DNA of 64,000 nt, taken from contig NZ_FNUM01000003.1 in assembly GCF_900107995.1 (NCBI RefSeq), positions 1-64,000 of the forward strand, given 5' to 3'. The translations under genes were made by a program, and so were the position numbers. This document shows, piece by piece, positions 55,230 to 62,984 of this stretch. Every line of letters begins with the position of its first letter. Position 1 is the stretch's first letter. Origin of the DNA: Alcanivorax sp. DSM 26293. GTDB lineage: Bacteria; Pseudomonadota; Gammaproteobacteria; Pseudomonadales; Alcanivoracaceae. The notes under the pieces were generated by a model. That model did no database searches. It was given only the letters and a program-made list of their open reading frames with translations, and was not told where the DNA came from.

Positions 55230-57146
55230 ATGCTCTCTCTGGAACACATCAACCTTCGCCGCGGCCCCGACCTGTTGCTGGAAGACGCCAGCGTGGTCCT
55301 GCACAAGGGCTGGCGCGTCGGGCTGGTGGGCCGCAACGGCACCGGCAAGAGTTCGCTGTTCAAGCTTATCATGGGCGAACTGGAGAGCGACGGCGGCAAC
55401 CTGAGCCTGCCCGCAGACTGGCGCCTGGCCATGATGGCCCAGGAAGTACCCGCACTGGAACAGCCGGCCATCGACTATGTGCTCGACGGCCATCGCGCCC
55501 TGCGCCGGGCAGAGAAAGCACTGGCAGACGCGGAAGCCGCCGGTGACAACCACGCCATCGCCCATGCCCATGGCGAACTGGAAGCCTTGCACGCCTGGCA
55601 ACAGCCGGCCCGGGCCGCCACCCTGCTGGCCGGGCTCGGTTTCAGCGAAGCGCAGCAACAGCAGCCAGTGGCCAGTTTTTCCGGGGGCTGGCGCATGCGC
55701 CTGAACCTGGCCCAGGTATTGATGAGCGATGCGGACCTGCTGCTGCTCGATGAGCCCACCAACCACCTGGATCTGGATGCCATCCTCTGGTTGCAAAGCT
55801 ACCTGGTGCAGCAACCCGGGGCGCTGCTGGTGATCTCCCACGACCGCGCCTTCCTGGATGCCACCGTCAACCAGGTCCTGCATATCGAACACAAACAGCT
55901 GAAGCACTACAGCGGCGGCTATTCGGATTTTGAACGTCAGCGCGCCGAACAGCTGTCCCTGCAACAGAAGATGCATGAAAAGCAGCAGGCCCAGGTGGCC
56001 CACATGCAGAAGTTCATCGCCCGCTTCAAAGCCAAGGCGTCCAAGGCCAAGCAGGCGCAAAGCCGGGTCAAGGCACTGGAACGACTGGAACTGATCGGCC
56101 CGGCCCATGTGGATTCCGGGTTCAGTTTCGATTTCCACAAGCCCGACAAACTGCCCAACCCCATGGAAAATCTGGATGCGGTGCGCTGCGGTTACCGTAG
56201 CGAGCAGGGAGAAGTGGCCATTCTCGACAATGTCTGCCTGAGCTTGCGACCGGAATCGCGACTGGGTTTGCTGGGGCCCAACGGCGCCGGTAAATCCACC
56301 CTGATCCGCACCCTGGTAGGCGAGCTGGCGCCCCTGGCGGGCCGATTCGACAAGGACAACGACCTGGCGGTTGGCTACTTCCACCAGCAACAGGTGGACC
56401 GGCTGGATCACAGCGATACGCCCTACCAGATGCTGTCACGTTTCCATCCCAAATGGAGTGAATCCGCCTTGCGCAGCGAGCTGGGCCGGTTCGGCTTTCA
56501 CGGTGATGATGTGTTTGCCCCGGTGGGACGTTTTTCCGGGGGGGAGAAATCGCGCCTGGCACTGGCCATGATCGTGCAGGAAAAACCGGCGCTGCTGATT
56601 CTGGATGAACCCGCCAACCACCTGGACCTGGACATGCGAGAGGCCCTGAATATGGCCCTGCAGGCCTTTGAAGGGGCAGTGGTGATGGTATCCCACGACC
56701 GGCACCTGCTGGAAACCACCGTGGATGAGTTCTGGCTGGTGGCCAATGGCTCGGTGACCCGATTCGAGGGTGACCTGGATGACTACGGCCGCTGGCTGCA
56801 GCAGAACCGCCGTGACGGCAAACCCGTCAAGGAAGAAAAAGCCGGCGATGGCCTGGATGCAAAAGCCCGCCGCCAGCAGGCCGCCCAGCAACGGGAACAG
56901 TTACGCCCCCTCAAGCGGCAAGTGGAAAAACTGGAGAAACAGCTCAGCCAATGTGACCAGGAGCTGGCCAAGATCGAAACCGCCCTGGGCGACGACAGCC
57001 TGTACACTGACGACAGCCGTAAAAACGAAATGAATGCATTGCTTGGCGATCAGGCACGCCTGAAAAAACAGCACGACGAGCTGGAAGAACAGTTACTGGA
57101 AGCGATGGAGTCGCTGGAGCAAGCCGAAAGTGAACTCACCGTCTGA
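55230..57146 (+). CDS. yheS: ABC-F ATPase, YheS-type
   Basis: A 638-residue soluble protein with two ABC domains and no membrane part, acting at the ribosome. Walker A motifs are GRNGTGKSS (near 34) and GPNGAGKST (near 350); signature motifs are FSGGWRMRLNLAQ and FSGGEKSRLALAM; Walker B regions are LLLLDEPTNHLDLDA and LLILDEPANHLDLD. The linker rich in Lys, Gln and Ala lies at about 235-290, and a C-terminal coiled coil closes the protein. Length matches E. coli YheS. The second Walker B has Ala for Thr after EP. Confidence 0.94.
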   Translation: MLSLEHINLRRGPDLLLEDASVVLHKGWRVGLVGRNGTGKSSLFKLIMGELESDGGNLSLPADWRLAMMAQEVPALEQPAIDYVLDGHRALRRAEKALADAEAAGDNHAIAHAHGELEALHAWQQPARAATLLAGLGFSEAQQQQPVASFSGGWRMRLNLAQVLMSDADLLLLDEPTNHLDLDAILWLQSYLVQQPGALLVISHDRAFLDATVNQVLHIEHKQLKHYSGGYSDFERQRAEQLSLQQKMHEKQQAQVAHMQKFIARFKAKASKAKQAQSRVKALERLELIGPAHVDSGFSFDFHKPDKLPNPMENLDAVRCGYRSEQGEVAILDNVCLSLRPESRLGLLGPNGAGKSTLIRTLVGELAPLAGRFDKDNDLAVGYFHQQQVDRLDHSDTPYQMLSRFHPKWSESALRSELGRFGFHGDDVFAPVGRFSGGEKSRLALAMIVQEKPALLILDEPANHLDLDMREALNMALQAFEGAVVMVSHDRHLLETTVDEFWLVANGSVTRFEGDLDDYGRWLQQNRRDGKPVKEEKAGDGLDAKARRQQAAQQREQLRPLKRQVEKLEKQLSQCDQELAKIETALGDDSLYTDDSRKNEMNALLGDQARLKKQHDELEEQLLEAMESLEQAESELTV

Positions 57147-57168
57147 TGCGCCCACTTCCGTTTGCGCG

Positions 57169-57858
57169 TTACAGCTGCACCAGACGAGTCTGATACACCA
57201 CCGGACCGGTGGGCTGGCCGGTCGGTGAACCACCCGCCGGTTCCAGGCTGATCGCCAGAGAGCGAGATTGTAACAACTGGCGCACCTGCTGATCGCTGAG
57301 ATTCATCTGCAACCGGGCACCACCCGTGGGCAGCAATGCCAGTGATATCGGCGCACCGGATTCCGGAAGCAACCACAACTGGTAATCCCTGCCATCGTCC
57401 GCCGGCTGAACCGGCGGCATGGCCTTCACGCTCAAGCGCTGATCCCCAGAGGCGTTCACCAGCCACAGGGGCTCGGCCTGCTGACTCTGCACCACACCCA
57501 CATAATGCGTCACTACTGGCGGTGATGGCGTCCACAGCAGCAAGGCAAAAACGCCCAGAACGGCGATACCCGTGCTCCAGCGCCAGGCGGTCAGGGTCTG
57601 CCACCACCGCGCAGCCACCGGTGCCGTGGCTGGAAAGAGTCGTTGCTCGATGCTGTTCCACACGGCCCTCGGAGCAACCTCTTCCGGCAAGGATTCATTG
57701 AAAGGTTGCAGCCGTCGCTCCCAGTACCACACCTGACGGCGCACCCGGGCAGAGACCATCATCCAGCGCTCGAAACGTCGCCTGGCGGCACCCTGCAGCG
57801 TACCAACCACATATTCTGCGGCCAGCGCATGATTCCGTTCGTAATTATCCGGCTTCAT
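57169..57858 (-). CDS. Anti-sigma factor, RskA-like
   Basis: A 229-residue single-pass membrane protein. The cytoplasmic N-terminus has HALAAEYVVGTLQGAARRRF, the zinc-free anti-sigma pattern of the RskA type. One membrane helix lies at about residues 92-110, then a periplasmic RskA domain with YQLWLLPESGAPISLALLP and AISLEPAGGSPTGQPTGPVV (in part). The ATG at 57858 overlaps the sigma stop by four bases (ATGA), showing translational coupling. It should hold the ECF sigma factor until an envelope signal triggers release. Confidence 0.9.
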   Translation of the reverse strand: MKPDNYERNHALAAEYVVGTLQGAARRRFERWMMVSARVRRQVWYWERRLQPFNESLPEEVAPRAVWNSIEQRLFPATAPVAARWWQTLTAWRWSTGIAVLGVFALLLWTPSPPVVTHYVGVVQSQQAEPLWLVNASGDQRLSVKAMPPVQPADDGRDYQLWLLPESGAPISLALLPTGGARLQMNLSDQQVRQLLQSRSLAISLEPAGGSPTGQPTGPVVYQTRLVQL

Positions 57859-58400
57859 GTGTCCAGACACCGGCGCAATACATCCAGCCCGCGACGAATC
57901 CAGCTTTTTGTGGTTCCCAGCGGCTCACCCATGGCGACCGCCAGCTCCTGATGAGTGAAACCACGAAAGTAGGCCATCTCGATACTGGAACGATACCGTT
58001 CATCCAGATCTTTCAGGCAGTGATTGAGTCGTTGACGATCAAGCAGATTGCCAACATTATCCATCGGGCCCAGGGTGTTGCTTTCCTGACGGTCACTTAC
58101 GCTATCGTAATCCGCTTCGTGGCGACGACGACGCAAGGCATCAAGACAGCGATAACGGCCTATGGACATCATCCAGGTCTGCACGCTGCCGCGATCACAA
58201 TGGTATTCGCCGGCGTGGTGCCAGACCTGGATATAGGTTTCCTGGAGCACGTCACAGGCCTCATCACGATCACGCAGCAAGTGCAAACACATGCCAAATA
58301 CGGCGCGATGAGTTTTCTGATAAAAACCAGCAAAAGCCTGACGGTCGCCCTGAGCGATGCGAGCCAGTGCGCGTACTAGTCCGTCGTCTGCTTTCGCCAT
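57855..58400 (-). CDS. ECF sigma factor, SigK-like group
   Basis: A 181-residue extracytoplasmic-function sigma factor. Region 2 has DEACDVLQETYIQVWHHAGEY and the promoter-melting SVQTWMMSIGRYRCLDALRRRR (in parts); region 4 has LDERYRSSIEMAYFRGFTHQELAVAMGEPLGTTKSWIRRG (in parts), a helix-turn-helix. GGGGGTGCCTAGTC precedes the start. Coupled to an RskA-like anti-sigma factor, it fits the SigK-type group. Its own promoter and that of the divergent DUF4331 gene share one motif. Confidence 0.93.
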   Translation of the reverse strand: MAKADDGLVRALARIAQGDRQAFAGFYQKTHRAVFGMCLHLLRDRDEACDVLQETYIQVWHHAGEYHCDRGSVQTWMMSIGRYRCLDALRRRRHEADYDSVSDRQESNTLGPMDNVGNLLDRQRLNHCLKDLDERYRSSIEMAYFRGFTHQELAVAMGEPLGTTKSWIRRGLDVLRRCLDT

Positions 58401-58463
58401 GACTAGGCACCCCCTGTATTACCATAAGTCGTTCCTCACTAATGACAGATGCGTTGTCGTTAA

Positions 58464-58490
58464 TACGTGAAAAAAACCGATTTGGATGCA
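58464..58490 (-). promoter_or_regulatory. ECF promoter of the sigma/anti-sigma operon
   Basis: On the minus strand TGCATCC (58484-58490) and CGTA (58464-58467) are separated by exactly 16 bases. This is the same pair and spacing as in the divergent promoter. The -35 shares its CATCC core with SigK-type promoters as I remember them. It lies about 64 bases upstream of the sigma start. Confidence 0.75.
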
Positions 58491-58512
58491 CAAAAAAAAG
58501 AAAAAGAAATTC

Positions 58513-58539
58513 TGCATCCAGTTCCTTTCCTGACGCGTA
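58513..58539 (+). promoter_or_regulatory. ECF promoter of the DUF4331 gene
   Basis: TGCATCC (58513-58519) and CGTA (58536-58539), 16 bases apart, lie 33 bases before the DUF4331 start. With the minus-strand copy the two -35 elements form an inverted repeat around an A-rich 22-base centre. Confidence 0.75.
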
Positions 58540-58572
58540 CTACTCTCACACCGACAAGAAAGGAGATTCGTC

Positions 58573-60093
58573 ATGCTATCCCGCCTTACCCTGCTTCCTG
58601 CGGCCTGTGCTGCCGCCACTCTGCTGGCCAGTGCCGGCACGATGGCATCCAGCCACCGAGAAGCGCCATTTATCACCGGTATGCCCAAAGTCGACGGTAC
58701 GGATTTCTACATGTTCAACAGTTATGAATCCGGCCGAGAGGGTTATGTCACTCTGATCGCCAACTACCTACCCCTGCAGGATGCCTACGGTGGCCCCAAT
58801 TATTTTTCTCTGGACGATGATGCCATCTATGAAATTCACATCGACAACGATGGCAACGCGGAAGAAAACATTACCTTCCGTTTCCAGTTCAACACCGAAC
58901 GCCGCGACCTGGCGGTCGATGTAGGCGGTACCTCTGTCCCGGTACCATTGATTAATATCGGTGCCGTAACCGGCCAAAACAACGATGCCCAGAATGTCCT
59001 GGAAAGCTTCACCGTAGAAATGGTGACCGGCGACCGTCGTACCGGCAACGTACAAAACCTGACCAAGGCCGGCAGTGGTGACAGCAGCTTTGCCAAACCG
59101 CTGGACAACATCGGCACCAAATCCATTGATGACTACGAAGCCTACGCAGATAACTTTATCTACGACGTGACTATCCCTGACTGCCCCATGCCCGGCCGCG
59201 TATTTGCCGGACAGCGCCAGGAAGGTTTTGTCGTCAATCTGGGTGAGGTCTTCGACCTGGTGGCGTTGAATCCGCTGGGTGCACGGGACTCGCGCAGAAA
59301 CATCATTGCCGACAAGAACATCACCAGCCTGGCACTGGAAGTTCCGGCTGACTGCCTCACTGGTGAGAATACTGTCATCGGCGGCTGGACCACCGCCAGC
59401 GTCCGCCAGGCAACGGTCATCAACCCGGCACCGCAGGGTTCCGAGACCACCGGCAGCAGTAACGCCAAAGGCCCGGCAGTGAAAGGCGGCGCCTTTACCC
59501 AGGTGTCCCGTCTTGGCTCTCCGCTGGTCAATGAAGTGGTCATCGGCCTGCCCGACAAGGACCGTTTCAACAGCAGTGAACCCAAGGATGATGGTCAGTT
59601 TGCTACCTATGTCACCAACCCCAGCCTGCCTGCGCTGGTAGAAATCCTGTTCGGTGTACCGGCGCCGGAAACGCCCCGTAATGACCTGGTCACTGTCTTC
59701 CTTACCGGTGTGCCCGGCGTCACTCAATTGCCCACCGTTACCGCCAGCGAAATGCTGCGCCTGAACACCGGGATCCCGGCAACGGCAGCAGGTGGCCAGA
59801 ATGATCTGGGTGTTGCAGGTGGCGACTTTGCCGGCTTCCCCAATGGCCGACGCCCGATTGATGATGTGGTAGATATCGCCCTCACCGCGGCTGAAGGCTT
59901 CCTGTGTGGCGCCGACGTGAACGGTGAAGCTGCGGGTGGCGAAATAGGCTCCTGTGGTACTCAGGAAATGCAGGTCAACGGTGGCGCTATCGTCAACGAC
60001 GGTGCCCTGCCCAACGCGGCGGACTACCTGACCCGTTTCCCCTACCTGAACACCCCACTGCCCGGCGCCGATAACGTTGCCGCAGCAGAGTGA
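58573..60093 (+). CDS. Secreted DUF4331 family protein
   Basis: A 506-residue exported protein of the DUF4331 family, function unknown. The signal peptide ends near ASA/MASS (residues 1-27). SSHREAPFITGMPKVDGTDFYMFNSYE is the family's opening (in parts SHREAP and DGTDFYMFNSYE), and FRFQFNTERRD and GPAVKGGAFTQVSRLGSPLVNEVVIG (in parts) follow. Many Asp and Asn residues in loops hint at metal binding. Cys residues at DCP, DCL, FLCGA and GSCG could form disulfides. AAAGGAG precedes the ATG. It is the first gene after the plus ECF promoter. Confidence 0.9.
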   Translation: MLSRLTLLPAACAAATLLASAGTMASSHREAPFITGMPKVDGTDFYMFNSYESGREGYVTLIANYLPLQDAYGGPNYFSLDDDAIYEIHIDNDGNAEENITFRFQFNTERRDLAVDVGGTSVPVPLINIGAVTGQNNDAQNVLESFTVEMVTGDRRTGNVQNLTKAGSGDSSFAKPLDNIGTKSIDDYEAYADNFIYDVTIPDCPMPGRVFAGQRQEGFVVNLGEVFDLVALNPLGARDSRRNIIADKNITSLALEVPADCLTGENTVIGGWTTASVRQATVINPAPQGSETTGSSNAKGPAVKGGAFTQVSRLGSPLVNEVVIGLPDKDRFNSSEPKDDGQFATYVTNPSLPALVEILFGVPAPETPRNDLVTVFLTGVPGVTQLPTVTASEMLRLNTGIPATAAGGQNDLGVAGGDFAGFPNGRRPIDDVVDIALTAAEGFLCGADVNGEAAGGEIGSCGTQEMQVNGGAIVNDGALPNAADYLTRFPYLNTPLPGADNVAAAE

Positions 60094-60104
60094 AGGAGGA
60101 CATC

Positions 60105-60350
60105 ATGCGATATCTACTGGCTACCATCATCAGCCTGAGTGCATTGGTGCTGAGCGGGTGCTTTGGCAGTGACAATGACCGTCCCCGCCAGCAGGCGCCG
60201 GTGGCGATCAACTACACCGCCTTTGTGAAAGCTCAGCTAGCCACTAGCGGGGATACCCGGGATCCGGTTCCCATCAATGATACCCGCTTCATTTTTCGTG
60301 ATCTGAATAACCCGAACGCCTATGACGATGTATTGGCAGCGGAGAAATGA
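60105..60350 (+). CDS. Small lipoprotein of the DUF4331 cluster
   Basis: An 81-residue predicted lipoprotein. LVLSGC gives a lipobox with Cys 19. The mature part has NYTAFVKAQLATSGDTRDPVPINDTRFIF (in parts) and ends in DDVLAAEK. GAAGGAGGACATC precedes the ATG, 11 bases after the DUF4331 stop, so the two are co-transcribed. The acidic DTRDPVPIND segment recalls partner lipoproteins of DUF4331 clusters, but I know no named family. A strong terminator follows it at once. Confidence 0.78.
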   Translation: MRYLLATIISLSALVLSGCFGSDNDRPRQQAPVAINYTAFVKAQLATSGDTRDPVPINDTRFIFRDLNNPNAYDDVLAAEK

Positions 60351-60355
60351 GACCA

Positions 60356-60390
60356 GCCTCCACTACCGCGATGCGGTAGTGGAGGCTTTT
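60356..60390 (+). terminator. Terminator or attenuator inside the DUF4331 cluster
   Basis: GCCTCCACTACCGC and GCGGTAGTGGAGGC form a perfect 14-bp stem with loop GAT, followed by UUUUC. It begins 5 bases after the lipoprotein stop. It should strongly reduce transcription into the TPR-HupE genes, or those genes have their own promoter. Confidence 0.88.
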
Positions 60391-60450
60391 CACCCGCACG
60401 TTTCAGAGAGCTTCTCCGGGACTGACAAAGGCGCCAAAATATGGCGTCTT

Positions 60451-61581
60451 TTGTCGGTTGCGGTGACTCTCTTTTTGTTTTGCATGGCGGCCCTCGCAAG
60501 CGCCGCCCCCTACACACCGGGCGGGGACCATGTGGTTCTCGCCCGCCTTCCCCAGGTTCCGGCAACGCTGCAGGCGCCTTCTCCACCCAGCGACCTGTCA
60601 GCAGCGCTGGCACTGGCCCGCTCACAGATTGACTATGCCAGTGCCCAAGGCGATCCCCGCTTTCTCGGTTACGCCGAGGCCACGCTGGCTCCATTCAGTC
60701 AGGACATGTCGTCACCGGCAGCCAACCTGCTGATGGCCCGTATCGAACAGCAACGTCATCAATTTGCCCGCGCCCGTCATCGCCTGACACGACTGCTGGA
60801 GCAGTCACCCAACCAGGGACAAGCGTGGCTGATGCTGGCCAATATTGACCGGGTACAAGGCCGGCTCGATGAGGCCCGGCAGGCTTGCCAGGCAGCATCC
60901 CGTACGCTGCCGCCCACCACCGTTTTGCTCTGTCAGGCCAGCGTCCAGGCCATCACGGGCCAGCGGGAGCAAGCCTATCGCACCCTGCAGGCCCTGGCAT
61001 CCAGCCCGGCCGCGCCACAGGGAAAATCCGCCCAATGGCTGAACACCCTGAGCGCGGAAATAGCGCTGCAACAGGGCCGTCTCGAACTGGCCACCGAGCA
61101 CCTGCGTGACGCCTTGCAACAGGCCCCGGATGATCCCTATCTACGCTACCTGCAAAGTGACCTGTGGCTGGCCAGCAACCAGGCACAGGCGGTCATCCGC
61201 GATCTCACCAACTGGCAGGACAGGGAAGGCGCCTTGCTGAGGCTGGCCATTGCCGGGCAACGCCTTGAGCACCCTCAGGCCCAGGCCTGGCGGCAGGACT
61301 ACCGGGCACACATGGCCGCCGACCAGGACACCGGTCGCCAGCGCCACCTGCGCGAGCACGCCCGCTTCCTGCTTGAAGTAGAGTCCGATCCGCAAGGCGC
61401 CCTCACCCTGGCCCGGGAAAACTGGCAGCAGCAACGGGAACTGGCTGACCTGCGACTGCTGCACGCCAGCGCCATGGCCGCCGACGATCAGGCAACCTTG
61501 AGCCAGTTACAGGCCTTTGTAGACCGATACCAGGTTGACGATGCCCAACTCACTCAACCTGCCAAGGGAGCCAGTGAATGA
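60451..61581 (+). CDS. Exported tetratricopeptide-repeat protein
   Basis: About 376 residues in the reading chosen. A hydrophobic signal-like segment (VAVTLFLFCMAALASA) is followed by a region of helical TPR-like repeats, e.g. ANLLMARIEQQRHQFARARH, AWLMLANIDRVQGRLDEARQ and LSAEIALQQGRLELATEHLR (parts of repeats). The start is uncertain: no ATG with a ribosome site fits, and TTG at 60451 or GTG at 60463 are the in-frame candidates. A reading to 60322 would run through the terminator. It overlaps the HupE gene by four bases (ATGA). It may scaffold the secreted DUF4331 partners. Confidence 0.75.
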   Translation: MSVAVTLFLFCMAALASAAPYTPGGDHVVLARLPQVPATLQAPSPPSDLSAALALARSQIDYASAQGDPRFLGYAEATLAPFSQDMSSPAANLLMARIEQQRHQFARARHRLTRLLEQSPNQGQAWLMLANIDRVQGRLDEARQACQAASRTLPPTTVLLCQASVQAITGQREQAYRTLQALASSPAAPQGKSAQWLNTLSAEIALQQGRLELATEHLRDALQQAPDDPYLRYLQSDLWLASNQAQAVIRDLTNWQDREGALLRLAIAGQRLEHPQAQAWRQDYRAHMAADQDTGRQRHLREHARFLLEVESDPQGALTLARENWQQQRELADLRLLHASAMAADDQATLSQLQAFVDRYQVDDAQLTQPAKGASE

Positions 61582-62702
61582 AATCCCTGTCTTTGCTTTT
61601 CCTGCTCTTGCTGGCCGGGCAGGCATTCGCCCACAAACCCAGCGACAGCTATCTGGTGATCAACAGCAATGCCGGCAACGCCCTGATAGAGGGGCGCTGG
61701 GATATCGCCCTGCGCGACCTGCAGCTGGTGCTGCCCCTGGATCAAAACGGTGATGGCACCATCACCTGGGGGGAACTGCGCCGCCAGCAGCGCAACCTGG
61801 ACGCTACCGTGCTCCCCACCCTTACCATCGAGGCACTGCATGGCGAGCAGCGACACGCCTGTGCCCTCAACCTGACCCGGCTGCAGGCCATCGACCACGT
61901 GGATGGCACCTACGCCGCCCTGCACTGGCGCGGCGATTGCCAGGGGCCGCCGGAGCAATTGGCCGTGGGCTATCAGTTCCTGTTTGATCGAGACCCCAGC
62001 CACCATGGCCTGTTACGGCTGGAACAGGGAGATACCACGCTCACCGCCGTGTTCAGCAACCAGCACCGCAACCAGCTGATGTCCACGGATGCCGGGGCAC
62101 AATGGCAGGCGTTCCAGGGGTTCATCCGCCAGGGTGTGCACCATATCCTGATCGGCTATGACCATATCCTGTTCCTGCTGACGCTGTTGTTCCCGGCGGT
62201 GCTGCTATGGCAGCGGGGCGGCTGGCAGCCGGCACCCACTATCACCGGCGCGCTCACACAGACGCTGGCGATTGTTACCGCCTTTACCGTGACCCACTCG
62301 CTGACCCTGGCTCTGGCAACACTGGGCATAATCACGCTGCCCACCTGGCTGGTGGAGTCCGCCATCGCCATCACCGTAGCGCTGGGTGCAGCGGCGAATC
62401 TGGTACCCCAGTTGTTTCCCAAACGCTGGGTGATGGCTTTCGTGTTCGGGCTGATTCATGGTCTGGGCTTTGCCTCGGTACTGGCTGATCTGGGCCTCAC
62501 TGACAGCGGGATTTTCCTGCCGTTATTGGGCTTCAATCTCGGCGTGGAACTGGGCCAGGTAGCCATCGTGCTGCTGTTTGTGCCAGCGGCCTATCTGGTC
62601 CGGGAAACAGTGGCCTATCGACGGGTCTTTGTACCGGTGGGATCGGTGGCCATCATAATCCTGGCCGGAGTGTGGCTGGCGGAAAGGCTCAGCGGCGCCT
62701 GA
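61578..62702 (+). CDS. HupE/UreJ-like membrane protein with EF-hand
   Basis: A 374-residue protein of the HupE/UreJ_2 type. A signal peptide ends at AFA (residue 18), then a periplasmic domain to about 190, then about six or seven membrane helices. The membrane part has HHILIGYDHILFLLTLLF, THSLTLALATLG and FGLIHGLGFASVL, with the paired His of the HupE/UreJ nickel/cobalt permease superfamily. The periplasmic domain contains a canonical EF-hand loop DQNGDGTITWGE (55-66) with ligands D, N, D, T and E at the expected positions. AAGGGAG precedes the ATG. A metal-linked role is inferred. Confidence 0.87.
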   Translation: MKSLSLLFLLLLAGQAFAHKPSDSYLVINSNAGNALIEGRWDIALRDLQLVLPLDQNGDGTITWGELRRQQRNLDATVLPTLTIEALHGEQRHACALNLTRLQAIDHVDGTYAALHWRGDCQGPPEQLAVGYQFLFDRDPSHHGLLRLEQGDTTLTAVFSNQHRNQLMSTDAGAQWQAFQGFIRQGVHHILIGYDHILFLLTLLFPAVLLWQRGGWQPAPTITGALTQTLAIVTAFTVTHSLTLALATLGIITLPTWLVESAIAITVALGAAANLVPQLFPKRWVMAFVFGLIHGLGFASVLADLGLTDSGIFLPLLGFNLGVELGQVAIVLLFVPAAYLVRETVAYRRVFVPVGSVAIIILAGVWLAERLSGA

Positions 62703-62747
62703 CATGACAGACATGCCGGGCGCCCTCTGACCGTTGCCACAGATTGC

Positions 62748-62828
62748 GTAGGGTGCACTGAGCCTAAGGCGAACTGCACCGGCCCGGCGTTTGATGGTGC
62801 AGTTCGCCTTAGGCTCAGTGCACCCTAC
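62748..62828. repeat. 33-bp perfect inverted repeat
   Basis: The arms 62748-62780 and 62796-62828 are exact complements over 33 bases, starting GTAGGGTGCACTGAGCC, around a 15-base loop. The GTAGGGTGC...GCACC head resembles a dispersed palindrome seen in many proteobacterial genomes. It lies between the HupE stop and the thiolase terminator. Confidence 0.88.
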
Positions 62829-62860
62829 TTCCTTGCAAACAGTGGTTGTTTGCGGCCATA

Positions 62861-62895
62861 AAAAAGCCGCCCCGGTTTCCCGGGGCGGCTTTTTT
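62861..62895. terminator. Bidirectional terminator, thiolase and HupE genes
   Basis: AAAAAGCCGCCCCGG and CCGGGGCGGCTTTTT form a perfect 15-bp stem around TTTC, with A- and U-runs on the two sides. Confidence 0.92.
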
Positions 62896-62984
62896 CAGGT
62901 CGAACAACGCCGCCGCGCGGCACCCAACCTTTCATCGCTGGCGAGCACTAACCTCGCGTTTCCACTTTCAACTTGAAACTGCTC

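Noticed and set aside
55230-57146. ABC exporter subunit
   Set aside because: Two ABC domains in one chain, no membrane gene next to it and the ABC-F linker show a translation factor-type protein.
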